37,921 bases of DNA, from assembly GCA_021768085.1 (NCBI GenBank), contig JAETOJ010000036.1, positions 1 to 37,921 of the forward strand, read 5' to 3'. How positions within the stretch are numbered: position 1 is the stretch's first letter; each line of letters opens with the position of its first letter. The notes under the pieces were generated by a model. That model was not told the origin of the DNA and ran no database searches. It saw only the letters and a list, made by a program, of their open reading frames with translations. The position numbers and the translations under genes are program-made. Shown one piece after another: positions 31,526-37,921 of this stretch. The DNA comes from Bacillota bacterium. GTDB taxonomy: Bacteria > Bacillota > Clostridia > Oscillospirales > Oscillospiraceae.

Positions 31526-31616
31526 TGAGATACCCAGCTGTTTAAGATACCTCATGAGCCGAAGTAACTTGATGTGCTTACTATAACACGAGATACCTCG
31601 CCTGTCAAGGTATTTT
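31526..31616 (-). promoter_or_regulatory. PadR operon promoter with repeated operator motifs
   Basis: Minus strand TTGACA, 17-base spacer, TATAGT (31580-31608). Four copies of a GGTATCT-like motif surround it (31527-31536, 31544-31553, 31591-31600, and one inverted near 31606-31616, AAGGTATTT), with one between -35 and -10. This pattern suits PadR autorepression, and it could also influence the divergent Mrp gene. Confidence 0.6.
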
Positions 31617-31672
31617 ATCAAAAAAATTTTTCCGGGTCATTTTATGCCCGGAACCATAAGGAGATGTTGCAA

Positions 31673-32497
31673 ATGAGCGAGTGCACCCACGACTGCTCCT
31701 CCTGCGGCGAGAGCTGCGGAGAGCGCACCAGCCCCCAGGACTTCCGAAAGCCCGCCAACGCCCTGTCCTCCATTCAAAAGGTGATCGCCGTGGTCAGCGG
31801 CAAGGGAGGCGTGGGCAAGTCCGCCGTCACCTGCACCCTGGCCGCCGCCATGGCCCAGAGGGGGAAAAAGGTGGGCATCCTGGACGCCGACATCACCGGG
31901 CCGTCGGTGCCCCGGGCCTTTGGCATCAGCCAGCGGGCAGAGGGCAGCGAGGTGGGCATCTATCCCGCTGTCACCGAGGGCGGCATCGAGCTGATGAGCC
32001 TGAATCTGCTGATGGAGCGGGAGACCGACCCGGTGGTGTGGCGGGGCCCCGTCATCGCCGGAGCGGTGGAGCAGTTCTGGACGGACGTGGTCTGGGGGGA
32101 TCTGGACTATCTGTTTGTGGATATGCCTCCCGGAACCGGGGACGTGCCGCTGACGGTGTTCCAGTCCCTACCGGTGGACGGGGTGATCGTGGTGTCCGCC
32201 CCCCAGACGCTGGTGGGCATGATCGTCACCAAGGCGGTGCGTATGGCGGAGATGATGGACATACCGGTGCTGGGGTTGGTGGAGAACTACTCCTTCTTCC
32301 GCTGCCCCGGCTGCGGCCAGGAGCACCCGGTCTTTGGGGAGAGCACCATCGACGCGCTGGGGGCGCAGCTGTCCCTGCCGGTGCTGGCCAAGCTACCCAT
32401 CGACCCGGCCCTGGCCCGGGCGGTGGACGCGGGGAAGGTGGAACAGTATGAACCCAACCCCATGACCGCAGTGGCGGAACTGCTGGACAAGGAATAA
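31673..32497 (+). CDS. Mrp/NBP35-family P-loop ATPase (Fe-S carrier)
   Basis: A 274-residue protein started at 31673 (AAGGAGATGTTGCAA upstream). The N-terminus is Cys-rich (CTHDCSSCGESCG), then the deviant Walker A SGKGGVGKS, DADITGPSVPR switch region and VDMPPGTGD. A C-terminal CPGCG motif is present. Mrp/ApbC/NBP35 proteins bind and transfer iron-sulfur clusters to apo-enzymes as dimers using ATP. It is a single-gene transcript with a clear terminator. Confidence 0.9.
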   Translation: MSECTHDCSSCGESCGERTSPQDFRKPANALSSIQKVIAVVSGKGGVGKSAVTCTLAAAMAQRGKKVGILDADITGPSVPRAFGISQRAEGSEVGIYPAVTEGGIELMSLNLLMERETDPVVWRGPVIAGAVEQFWTDVVWGDLDYLFVDMPPGTGDVPLTVFQSLPVDGVIVVSAPQTLVGMIVTKAVRMAEMMDIPVLGLVENYSFFRCPGCGQEHPVFGESTIDALGAQLSLPVLAKLPIDPALARAVDAGKVEQYEPNPMTAVAELLDKE

Positions 32498-32503
32498 GGC
32501 CAA

Positions 32504-32547
32504 AATCCGGCCCGGGGCAGGGCTCCGGGCCGGATTCAACTTTTTTT
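32504..32547 (+). terminator. Rho-independent terminator after the Mrp gene
   Basis: AATCCGGCCCGG / CCGGGCCGGATT stem followed by TTTTTTT. Confidence 0.85.
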
Positions 32548-32567
32548 GCGGAGGGGCGAAAAAAAGG

Positions 32568-32596
32568 TTGACATTTCTTCGGAAATGAGGTATATT
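32568..32596 (+). promoter_or_regulatory. tRNA operon promoter
   Basis: TTGACA, 17-base spacer, TATATT, ending 31 bases before the first tRNA. Confidence 0.8.
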
Positions 32597-32627
32597 ATCA
32601 CTTGCCCCTGCTGAGGGCGGCAAACAT

Positions 32628-32704
32628 GGCGGCGTAGCTCAGTTGGCTAGAGCACTCGGTTCATACCCGAGTTGTCACCGGTTCGAATCCAGTCGCCGCT
32701 ACCA
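32628..32704 (+). tRNA. tRNA-Met (CAT)
   Basis: 77 nt. Acceptor stem GGCGGCG / CGCCGCT (first pair G-T), D-arm AGCTCAGTTGGCTAGAGC, anticodon arm CTCGG-TTCATAC-CCGAG with CAT, TTCGAATC T-loop, and encoded CCA. It could be elongator or initiator Met; the first acceptor pair is G-T, not the C-A mismatch of initiators, so elongator (or Ile2 after modification) is likelier. Confidence 0.95.
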
Positions 32705-32706
32705 GA

Positions 32707-32737
32707 CCCAAAGAAGCGGCGAGGCCGCTTCTTTGGG
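32707..32737 (+). repeat. Perfect 14-bp hairpin between tRNA-Met and tRNA-Glu
   Basis: CCCAAAGAAGCGGC and GCCGCTTCTTTGGG around a GAG loop. It has no T-run after it, so it could be a processing signal between co-transcribed tRNAs or a weak terminator. Confidence 0.6.
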
Positions 32738-32773
32738 AGCCCCTTCCACAGAAAAGCCCGCCTTGGGCACCCT

Positions 32774-32848
32774 GGCCCGGTGGTCAAGCGGCTAAGACAC
32801 CGCCCTTTCACGGCGGTAACACGGGTTCGATTCCCGTCCGGGTCACCA
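32774..32848 (+). tRNA. tRNA-Glu (TTC)
   Basis: 75 nt. Acceptor GGCCCGG / CCGGGTC, anticodon arm CCGCC-CTTTCAC-GGCGG with TTC, T-loop TTCGATT, encoded CCA. It is the second tRNA of the cluster. Confidence 0.95.
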
Positions 32849-32852
32849 ATAT

Positions 32853-32929
32853 GGAGGCTTAGCTCAGTTGGTTAGAGCGCTTGCTTCACACGCAAGAGGT
32901 CACAGATTCGAGTTCTGTAGTCTCCACCA
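32853..32929 (+). tRNA. tRNA-Val (CAC)
   Basis: 77 nt. Acceptor GGAGGCT / AGTCTCC, anticodon arm CTTGC-TTCACAC-GCAAG with CAC, T-loop TTCGAGT, encoded CCA. It is the last tRNA, followed by a terminator and then the integrase genes, so its 3' end is a plausible attachment site. Confidence 0.95.
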
Positions 32930-32931
32930 CC

Positions 32932-32970
32932 TTCCCTCTCAAAATCATACGATTTTGAGAGGGAATTTTT
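32932..32970 (+). terminator. Rho-independent terminator of the tRNA operon
   Basis: TTCCCTCTCAAAATC / GATTTTGAGAGGGAA, a perfect 15-bp stem with a 4-base loop, followed by TTTTT. Confidence 0.9.
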
Positions 32971-33016
32971 ATTTTGCATCACTTTTCTTGCGGTTTCTAT
33001 TTTGGCATTTGGGCCT

Positions 33017-33036
33017 TGACCACATAAATGACCACA
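33017..33036. repeat. Direct repeat of TGACCACA near the integrase end of the element
   Basis: Two copies at 33017 and 33029, 12 bases apart, between tRNA-Val and the integrase terminator. They could be integrase arm-binding sites of the right-hand element, as direct repeats flank Tn916-type ends. Binding is not shown. Confidence 0.4.
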
Positions 33037-33039
33037 GAC

Positions 33040-33075
33040 AGAAAAAATCTGCCCCCGGCTGGGAAGGGGCAGATT
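33040..33075 (-). terminator. Terminator of the tandem integrase operon
   Basis: Minus strand stem AATCTGCCCC / GGGGCAGATT (perfect 10 bp) followed by TTTTTT, 70 bases beyond the second integrase stop. Confidence 0.8.
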
Positions 33076-33144
33076 GGGGGGTTGGTTTGGACAGCACCGC
33101 GGGATGTCCTTGCTGATTACAGCGTGGTAAATCTTTCCCAATTT

Positions 33145-34653
33145 TCACGTGAGAAGATCCTTTTTTCTCGTCCCCCTCGCTTTCTTTTGTACTGCCAGCG
33201 CCATGGCCGCTTCCCATTTCCCCTCAGCGGCCAAATGCTTTGCCTCTGCAACCTCTGCTTTCGTCTGCCGGATCAGCCCGGCCAGTTTTTCCTCGCATTT
33301 GGCCTTGGTGTTGGCGTAGATATTGCGGGAGTGGATTTTTCCATCGGGCCACTTGGGGGAGAATTTTCCTTCCCAGAGATGGTCGTTGATCTGCGTCACA
33401 CAGCCTGTCCCCGGCTTGCGGATTTTGCCCTTGTAGGGTTCAAACGGAACCTTTGAGGGTAGGTCGGACGTTTTGGTGGGTAAACCCTCGCCGTGGCCGT
33501 TCGGCGGCTCACACTTGCCAATTCCCCGGTCAATTTTTGCCGCCGCCGTCTGCCGCATGGCGTCGGTGACGTGCGTGTAGACATTCAGCGTAGTCTTGGC
33601 GGACACGTGTCCAATGATGGTGGACAGGGTTTTCACGTCCATTCCATTTTCCAGGGCCGTGGTCACGAACAGGTGGCGCAGGTCGTGGAAGCGGACTTTT
33701 CTGCACCCCGCGTGTTTTAAGATGGTCTGGAGGCGTTTCCGAACAGTGGCCGGGTCAAGGGGCGAGTCCTCCTTTGCCGGGGAGGGGAACATCCAGCGGG
33801 AATTGATTTGCCCGTGGTATTCCTCAAGCACACCCGCCAGAGAGTGCGGTAGGACGATGGTGCGCAGGGCGGCTTTCGTCTTAGGCGCAGATATAACCAA
33901 TTCCCCATTTGCCCGATAAACCTGGCGCTGGATGCGAAGCTCCCCGGTGTTGAAGTCCAGATCGTCCCATTGGAGGGCCAACACCTCACCCCGGCGCAGA
34001 CCCGTGGCCAGCTCCAACAGGAACAGTTCGAAATACCCTTCCTCCTTGGCCTGGATGAGAAACCTCTGCATCTCCTCCCGCGACAGCACCTTCATCTCCT
34101 TGGTGTTCTGATGCGGGAGCTTGCAGTCTGTGGCAGGGTTGATACGAATGAGGCCATCCTGTACTGCCCGGTCCAGCGCCGTCCTGATCCGGGTGTGGCA
34201 AGACCACACAGTACGGTCTGAAACGCCCTCCCCGTAGAGTTCGGCGCGGATCAATCGACCATTCTTTTTCAACTTGGTATAAAATTGCTGGATTTCATTT
34301 GTGCCCAATTCAGACAGCGGAATTGCCCCCAGCGCGGGGATGATATGCTTGTAGATGGCGTTTTCGTACCCGGCCTGGGTAGTGGGCCGCAACTTGGGTT
34401 TAGAGTAGTTTTGATACCAAAAGTCCAGCCATTCACCGAAGGTCATATCCGGCTGGAGCTTCTCTGTTGGCTGCCCGGAACAGGTTTCCTGCAAAGCTTT
34501 CAGCTTATCCAGACACGCCGTTTTTGTCTTTGCCAGCACGTTTTTGGTAATGGGCAGGTTCTTCTCGTCGTAGCCCACCACTACCCGGCCCTCCCAGCGG
34601 CCGTCCTTTCTCAGGTGGATGCTTCCTTCGCCCCGTTTTCTGCGTTTTGCCAC
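33145..34653 (-). CDS. Tyrosine integrase with an extra C-terminal AP2-like domain
   Basis: A 502-residue Tn916-type recombinase that joins element and chromosome ends. It begins at a GTG (34653) with AAGGAG eight bases upstream, inside the end of the previous integrase. An N-terminal AP2-like arm-binding domain (residues 8-45, GEGSIHLRKDGRWEG), core-binding domain (70-180) and catalytic domain follow, with R220 (TGLRRGE), H323xxR326 (HDLRH), H349 (IGHVS) and Y359 (NVYTH). About 120 additional residues follow the catalytic Tyr. At 415-465 they repeat the AP2-like pattern (TQINDHLWEGKF...KAKCEEKLAGL), implying duplicated arm binding. All catalytic residues are intact. Confidence 0.9.
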   Translation of the reverse strand: MAKRRKRGEGSIHLRKDGRWEGRVVVGYDEKNLPITKNVLAKTKTACLDKLKALQETCSGQPTEKLQPDMTFGEWLDFWYQNYSKPKLRPTTQAGYENAIYKHIIPALGAIPLSELGTNEIQQFYTKLKKNGRLIRAELYGEGVSDRTVWSCHTRIRTALDRAVQDGLIRINPATDCKLPHQNTKEMKVLSREEMQRFLIQAKEEGYFELFLLELATGLRRGEVLALQWDDLDFNTGELRIQRQVYRANGELVISAPKTKAALRTIVLPHSLAGVLEEYHGQINSRWMFPSPAKEDSPLDPATVRKRLQTILKHAGCRKVRFHDLRHLFVTTALENGMDVKTLSTIIGHVSAKTTLNVYTHVTDAMRQTAAAKIDRGIGKCEPPNGHGEGLPTKTSDLPSKVPFEPYKGKIRKPGTGCVTQINDHLWEGKFSPKWPDGKIHSRNIYANTKAKCEEKLAGLIRQTKAEVAEAKHLAAEGKWEAAMALAVQKKARGTRKKDLLT

Positions 34654-35822
34654 GGTTTCAGCTCCTTTCCGAAGATATCCTCCATGAAGTTCCCCACAAT
34701 GGCTGCCGCCTGCTTCTGCATATCGCCGGTGACGTGTGTATAGGTATTCAGCGTGAACGCGGCGTCGGTGTGACCCAGGATGCCCGAGAGGGTTTTGGCG
34801 TCCACCCCGCTGGCCAGTGCATGGGTGGCGAAGGTGTGACGCAGTCCGTGGAAGGGGATACTCTGCGTGATCCCGGCCTCACGTAGCAGGGATTTCAGCC
34901 GCCGGTAGGCCGCGTCGGGGGAGATGGGCTGCTCCGGCTTGAACGGATTGGGGAATATCCACTTGCCGGGAAACGTTTCCTGGCGCACCCGGAGCATATC
35001 CGCTGTGCTCTGGGGGAGCAGAATCTTGCGCCGTCCTCGCCCGGTTTTCGTTTCGCCAGTCTCAAATCCGCCGCCTGACATTCTGTGCAAGGTGCGGCAG
35101 ATCTGCAATGTACCCGTTTTAGGATCAAAGTCGCGCCACTGGAGGGCGCAGATCTCACCCCGGCGCAGACCGGTGGTGAGTTCAGTGTAGAAGAAGTCAT
35201 GCCAGAGCGTGTCGGCTTGGATGGCTTCCATGAATTTGTCCAGCTCTCTGTCAGTGAGGACACGTTTGGCCGAGCAGTCTGCTTTCGGCAGCGTCAGGCC
35301 CTCGGCAGGGTTGCGTGGGATGATGTGGGCTTTCACAGCATCCCCGAAGGCGCGGTGGAGCATGGTGTGGATACGTCGGATGGTGGCGGCGGATAAGGCG
35401 CGGCCATGCTCCGGGTGTTCATGTATCCGACCCTCTTTTTTCAGCTTGGTGTACAACCGCTGGATATCCGCTGGGGTGATGGAATTCATTTTCTTGTTCC
35501 CCAGACGTGGCTTGATATACTGCTCGGCATACATCCGATAACCGCTCATGGTGCTTTCCCGCAAGCGCGGGGCAGCGTACTCGTCCAGCCAGCGATCCAG
35601 CCATTGGGCCAACGTCATCCGGCTGTCCTCACACAGCTCCACATCCCGGAAGACCTCAATATTTTGGTGAAGCTTGGGCAGAAGGGCTTTCTGCGTGGGC
35701 GCAAGGACGTATTGGAAGATGGGATCGCCATCCTCCTTGTGTCCCACCACGATGCGGCCCTCCCAACGGCCATCCTCTCGCTTGCGTACCATACCGTCGC
35801 CGGACGGCCTGCGCTTTGCCAT
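34611..35822 (-). CDS. Tyrosine integrase, first of a tandem pair
   Basis: A 403-residue Tn916-type recombinase. AP2-like N-terminal domain (GMVRKREDGRWEGRIVVG), core-binding domain, and catalytic residues R220 (TGLRRGE), H325xxR328 (HGLRH), H351 (LGHTD) and Y361 (NTYTH). The coordinates of the catalytic residues almost match those of the next integrase, which suggests duplication. Its last 43 bases overlap the start of the next gene, giving coupled expression. It starts 3 bases after the DUF6809-like stop, so all three form one operon read toward tRNA-Val. Confidence 0.92.
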   Translation of the reverse strand: MAKRRPSGDGMVRKREDGRWEGRIVVGHKEDGDPIFQYVLAPTQKALLPKLHQNIEVFRDVELCEDSRMTLAQWLDRWLDEYAAPRLRESTMSGYRMYAEQYIKPRLGNKKMNSITPADIQRLYTKLKKEGRIHEHPEHGRALSAATIRRIHTMLHRAFGDAVKAHIIPRNPAEGLTLPKADCSAKRVLTDRELDKFMEAIQADTLWHDFFYTELTTGLRRGEICALQWRDFDPKTGTLQICRTLHRMSGGGFETGETKTGRGRRKILLPQSTADMLRVRQETFPGKWIFPNPFKPEQPISPDAAYRRLKSLLREAGITQSIPFHGLRHTFATHALASGVDAKTLSGILGHTDAAFTLNTYTHVTGDMQKQAAAIVGNFMEDIFGKELKPWQNAENGAKEAST

Positions 35823-35824
35823 GG

Positions 35825-36121
35825 TCAGTCACCTCCAGTTCTAATATCGCCGTCGTTGTCATCCATGCACTCGGCCATGATCCGAACGCCCAGCCGAAAG
35901 CCCAGGATGAAGTTTTCCATAGCGGTGATACTGTCAATTTCCTGCTGTGATTCTATGAGTTTCTCCAAAACCGCTTGCCCGGCTTCATCAAGCCGCTCCG
36001 TGAGTTGGTTTTCGAAACGGGCCACCCGGTCTGTTGCCCGCCTCAACTCCGAATTGGGGGCCATGTCCTGCGCATTGGGTGTGATGTTGCCGTAGTAGAG
36101 ATCTTCTAAAGTGTTTCGCAT
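35825..36121 (-). CDS. DUF6809-like small helical protein
   Basis: A 98-residue protein, started at MRNTLEDLYYG (36121, AGGAGGCGAGAATC upstream). It is predicted all-helical: LEDLYYGNITP, a coiled region (ATDRVARFENQLTERLDEAGQAVLEKL) and ENFILGFRLGVRIMAEC at the end. The pattern agrees with what I recall as DUF6809, a family frequent in clostridial integrative elements; no function is known to me. It has a homologue in the cassette at 22160-22420. It leads an operon with two integrases, so it may be involved in integration control. Confidence 0.7.
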   Translation of the reverse strand: MRNTLEDLYYGNITPNAQDMAPNSELRRATDRVARFENQLTERLDEAGQAVLEKLIESQQEIDSITAMENFILGFRLGVRIMAECMDDNDGDIRTGGD

Positions 36122-36438
36122 GATTCTCGCCTCCTGTAGCGACACACCATACCACAGGTTGGTGGAAATAGCCATGGGCATCGGCGATAGTTATCAGAAC
36201 AGACACATATTCTTGACGGTGCGTGGCAGGGCTTTTCTTTGGTAACACTGGTGCAATTCACAGCCGCTCACAGCGACCCACAAAGGGGCCAACACCGCGC
36301 CTCACTGGCGCAAGGTGTACGGAATGCCCCCTGCTCTGTGGGATGGGCACAAACTGCCACACAGGGGCTAACACGGGGGAAACAACTTGGGCGGCGCTCC
36401 GCAGGTGTGGAACGCCGCCCGCTTTTGCTTGAGAACGC
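36122..36438. other. Non-coding region with inverted repeats
   Basis: No convincing gene. It contains GGGCGGCGCTCC / GGAACGCCGCCC (36388-36420), followed by CTTTTG on the plus strand, and the imperfect CCCCTG...CCACACAGGGG pair (36326-36368). These may be a terminator for the neighbouring amidase-like gene, or structured DNA of the element such as an origin. Neither is proved. Confidence 0.4.
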
Positions 36439-37137
36439 CTATTCCGGATAACGTGTGTAGAGGGCATACCCAGGTTGTTCCTCCAACCACCACTTGAAGT
36501 ACTGCCCGCCCCAGCGGGCATGGTTGTTGAGACCGCTTTCGGTGACCTTGACATAATCGTCCGTCTTACTGATCACAACTACCACGTGGCCGTTTCCGCT
36601 GTTGTCATAGCGGATCAGGTCGCCGGAGCGGATCTGCTCCCAACTTGGGTTGTCTACTTTCCGCCATGGAAGATCGCCAAACGCAGCATCCGAACACAGT
36701 GTAGCCCAGCCGGAGCAGTGGGTGCCCCGGTGGTAGGGCCCGCCGCTGATGGAGCGGTAGGGCGTGGGGTACACTGTCCCGGTGGGATAGGTTTCCCGGA
36801 GCTGTGCCAGGGCGGCCTGCACACTTTCCTCCGTGGGGGCGGATGGTACTGTTGAGGTTCCCTCCCAGTAGGGCTGGGTGCTGTCGACGTGGACGGAGTT
36901 AGTTGCGGCGTCATAGGTCACGCCGAAGTCTACCGCTCTGCCGATGTCCCGGAGCCGGACATAGTTGTTGCCGCCGATGGAGTAGGCGGTCATGCTCACT
37001 CGCTGACCGTCCACGTAGATAGGCTGGGTACTCAGTGTGGCTGTGATGTTGGTAGCTGCTTGCGCGGCGGGGCCGCTTAGGGCGAGGCCGGCGAGGATGC
37101 CGATCCCCATAAAGACTGCTTCCCGTTTTCTGTTCAT
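36439..37137 (-). CDS. Secreted copper-amine-oxidase-like/NlpC-type amidase protein
   Basis: A 232-residue protein started at MNRKREAVF (37137, AAAGGAGAGCAAATC upstream). A signal peptide (basic start, then FMGIGILAGLALSGPAAQA) leads into a domain like the copper amine oxidase N-terminal repeat of Gram-positive surface proteins (QPIYVDGQRVSMTAYSIGGNNYVRLRDIGRAV). A C-terminal papain-like region has Cys (THCSGWATLC) and His (GHVVVVISK), typical of a cell-wall amidase or endopeptidase (NlpC/P60-like). In an element it may help cell-wall passage or colonisation. The enzyme class is inferred. Confidence 0.7.
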   Translation of the reverse strand: MNRKREAVFMGIGILAGLALSGPAAQAATNITATLSTQPIYVDGQRVSMTAYSIGGNNYVRLRDIGRAVDFGVTYDAATNSVHVDSTQPYWEGTSTVPSAPTEESVQAALAQLRETYPTGTVYPTPYRSISGGPYHRGTHCSGWATLCSDAAFGDLPWRKVDNPSWEQIRSGDLIRYDNSGNGHVVVVISKTDDYVKVTESGLNNHARWGGQYFKWWLEEQPGYALYTRYPE

Positions 37138-37156
37138 GATTTGCTCTCCTTTCAGT

Positions 37157-37185
37157 ATGGTTGTGCTTTTTGCAAACACAACCAT
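37157..37185. repeat. Perfect inverted repeat in the leader of the amidase-like gene
   Basis: ATGGTTGTG and CACAACCAT, 9-bp arms around an 11-base loop, placed just before the RBS. It may be an operator or an RNA hairpin that controls translation. Confidence 0.55.
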
Positions 37186-37312
37186 GCCGAAGGAGGGCCG
37201 GGAAGTCAAGCACAATCGGGGCGGCGGCTCGGAGAAAAATAGAGGAGCAAACGAAGCACATTGCACAGCGGGGTGTTCCTATTGTTTTCTGTGGCGCAAA
37301 ATTTGCATGGGG

Positions 37313-37903
37313 TTACATGGTCATGCCGCCCCAGCCCGGCTCCACATGATCGTCCGGCTTGTGGCCCATGGCGATCTTCTTTTCCTGGATTCTGCGCCGT
37401 AGCTTGCGGTCGGTGTGCTGGCCCTGGGTACTGTCCATCGTTCGGGCATTGTCTTGGAAGATACGGCCTATCGAATGGAGCAGACTGTTGACCACCAGGA
37501 TGGCGGAGGGCAGGGAGGGGCCATCCTGACGCTCTAACAGGAGTTGGGCGTAAGGGTGTCCCTGTTCCGCCGCCTGGGTCAGCCAGTAGACGGCCTGCCC
37601 CATGTCCTGGGGGATAGCCTCACCCTCCCAGTACAGCTTGCCCAGCAGATATTCGGCGTAGGGGTTGTCCGCTTCCGCCGACATTGTGAGCCAAGGCAGG
37701 GCCTCCGCCATCTTCCCATCCTTGAGAAGCTCCTTGGCCAGACGGTAGGCGGCGTACTCGTGCCCTCTCTCGGCGGCCTGCTTTAACCAGCGGATGCCCT
37801 GCTCACGTGTCAACGCCGATATGAAATTGTAAGAAAACGCCGAAGAAATTTTGTCATTTTTCGGCGGCGGGGGGTAACAAAAATCAGGTACTGCCTTGCT
37901 CAA
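37313..37903 (-). pseudogene. Relaxase C-terminal fragment with Sel1 repeats, cut by IS
   Basis: Codons from 37807 down to 37313 read TREQGIRWLKQAAERGHEYAAYRLAKELL and two more Sel1 repeats, then an ending with RIQEKKIAMGHKPDDH. I recall this combination as the C-terminus of MobP-type relaxases in clostridial elements, which nick the origin of transfer. The start at 37903 and its first ~30 codons are IS-derived. The catalytic N-terminus is missing, so mobilisation by this protein is lost. The relaxase call rests on the tail motif. Confidence 0.6.
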
Positions 37904-37921
37904 AAAGAGTGTTCACGATTT
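37808..37921. mobile_element. IS end (IS21-like terminal repeats), partial
   Basis: On the plus strand the segment starts TGTCAACGCC and repeats the AACGCCGA...GAAATTTTGTCA unit at about 22-base steps, as at the left edge of the window in the opposite orientation. The relaxase fragment ends exactly here. The two copies share roughly 75-80% of bases over the first 60, so they are related but not identical IS copies. The element runs off the right edge. Confidence 0.6.

Noticed and set aside
32872-33141. Minus-strand frame containing DYRTRICDLLRV over tRNA-Val
   Set aside because: A well-known kind of spurious ORF that overlaps tRNA genes.
1-37921. CRISPR array or rRNA genes
   Set aside because: No regular spacer-repeat pattern and no rRNA-like conserved segments were seen anywhere.

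Overview
The window looks like the chromosome of a GC-rich, Gram-positive, probably gut-dwelling clostridium of the Oscillospiraceae (Flavonifractor/Pseudoflavonifractor type). This is inferred from a T-box glyQS, an L10-leader attenuator, dimeric-type glycyl-tRNA synthetase, an LTA-synthase-like sulfatase, Spo0A-type boxes, high-GC housekeeping genes and lower-GC Tn916/ICE-like accessory DNA. No rRNA or CRISPR array was seen.

Layout. (1) 1-5600 is accessory DNA, the relic of an integrative element. It holds an IS end that cuts an integrase after about 55 codons, an XRE repressor divergent from an excisionase-like gene, unknown genes, a three-gene operon headed by an Nmad3-like protein, a second XRE gene and an HUH rolling-circle Rep. 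(2) 5670-32500 is mostly core chromosome. It starts with a tiny transcription unit with a 13-codon ORF, followed by yerC-like/methyltransferase/hslO, flotillin, a DinJ-domain fusion, rplJ-rplL with an attenuating L10 leader, a solitary integrase, an orphan HATPase protein with Spo0A boxes, a MATE pump, an LTA-synthase-like enzyme, glyQS with a T-box, zapA, a U32 gene, maf, mreC, mutS, pepF, a PadR/DUF4097/57-aa/PspC operon and an Mrp/NBP35 ATPase. (3) 32628-32929 carries tRNA-Met, tRNA-Glu and tRNA-Val. (4) From 33040 to the right edge a second mobile element lies beside tRNA-Val. It has two overlapping tyrosine integrases, a DUF6809-like gene, a secreted amidase-like protein and the Sel1-repeat tail of a relaxase cut by another copy of the same kind of IS end.

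The most unusual points are as follows. A cassette of about 0.55 kb (DUF6809-like gene divergent from an XRE gene, no recombinase) sits between the U32 gene and maf. It removes the U32 tail and fuses an XRE DNA-binding domain in frame to Maf, and a second DUF6809-like gene sits beside the tandem integrases. Related IS21-like ends truncate mobile-element genes at both window edges. A promoter/RBS/13-codon ORF/terminator unit lies upstream of the yerC operon. A RelB/DinJ antitoxin domain is fused to about 300 residues of helix without a toxin. An orphan HATPase gene has paired 0A boxes at its predicted start site. One integrase of the tandem pair carries a second AP2-like arm-binding domain at its C-terminus.

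How the genes work together: the core genes cover translation (L10, L12, GlyRS, tRNAs), envelope and division (LTA synthase, MreC, ZapA, Maf, flotillin, PspC/DUF4097), protein and DNA quality control (Hsp33, PepF, MutS) and Fe-S trafficking (Mrp). The accessory modules at both ends serve integration, replication and mobilisation of elements. All functions are read from sequence features and recalled family knowledge; no search was run.
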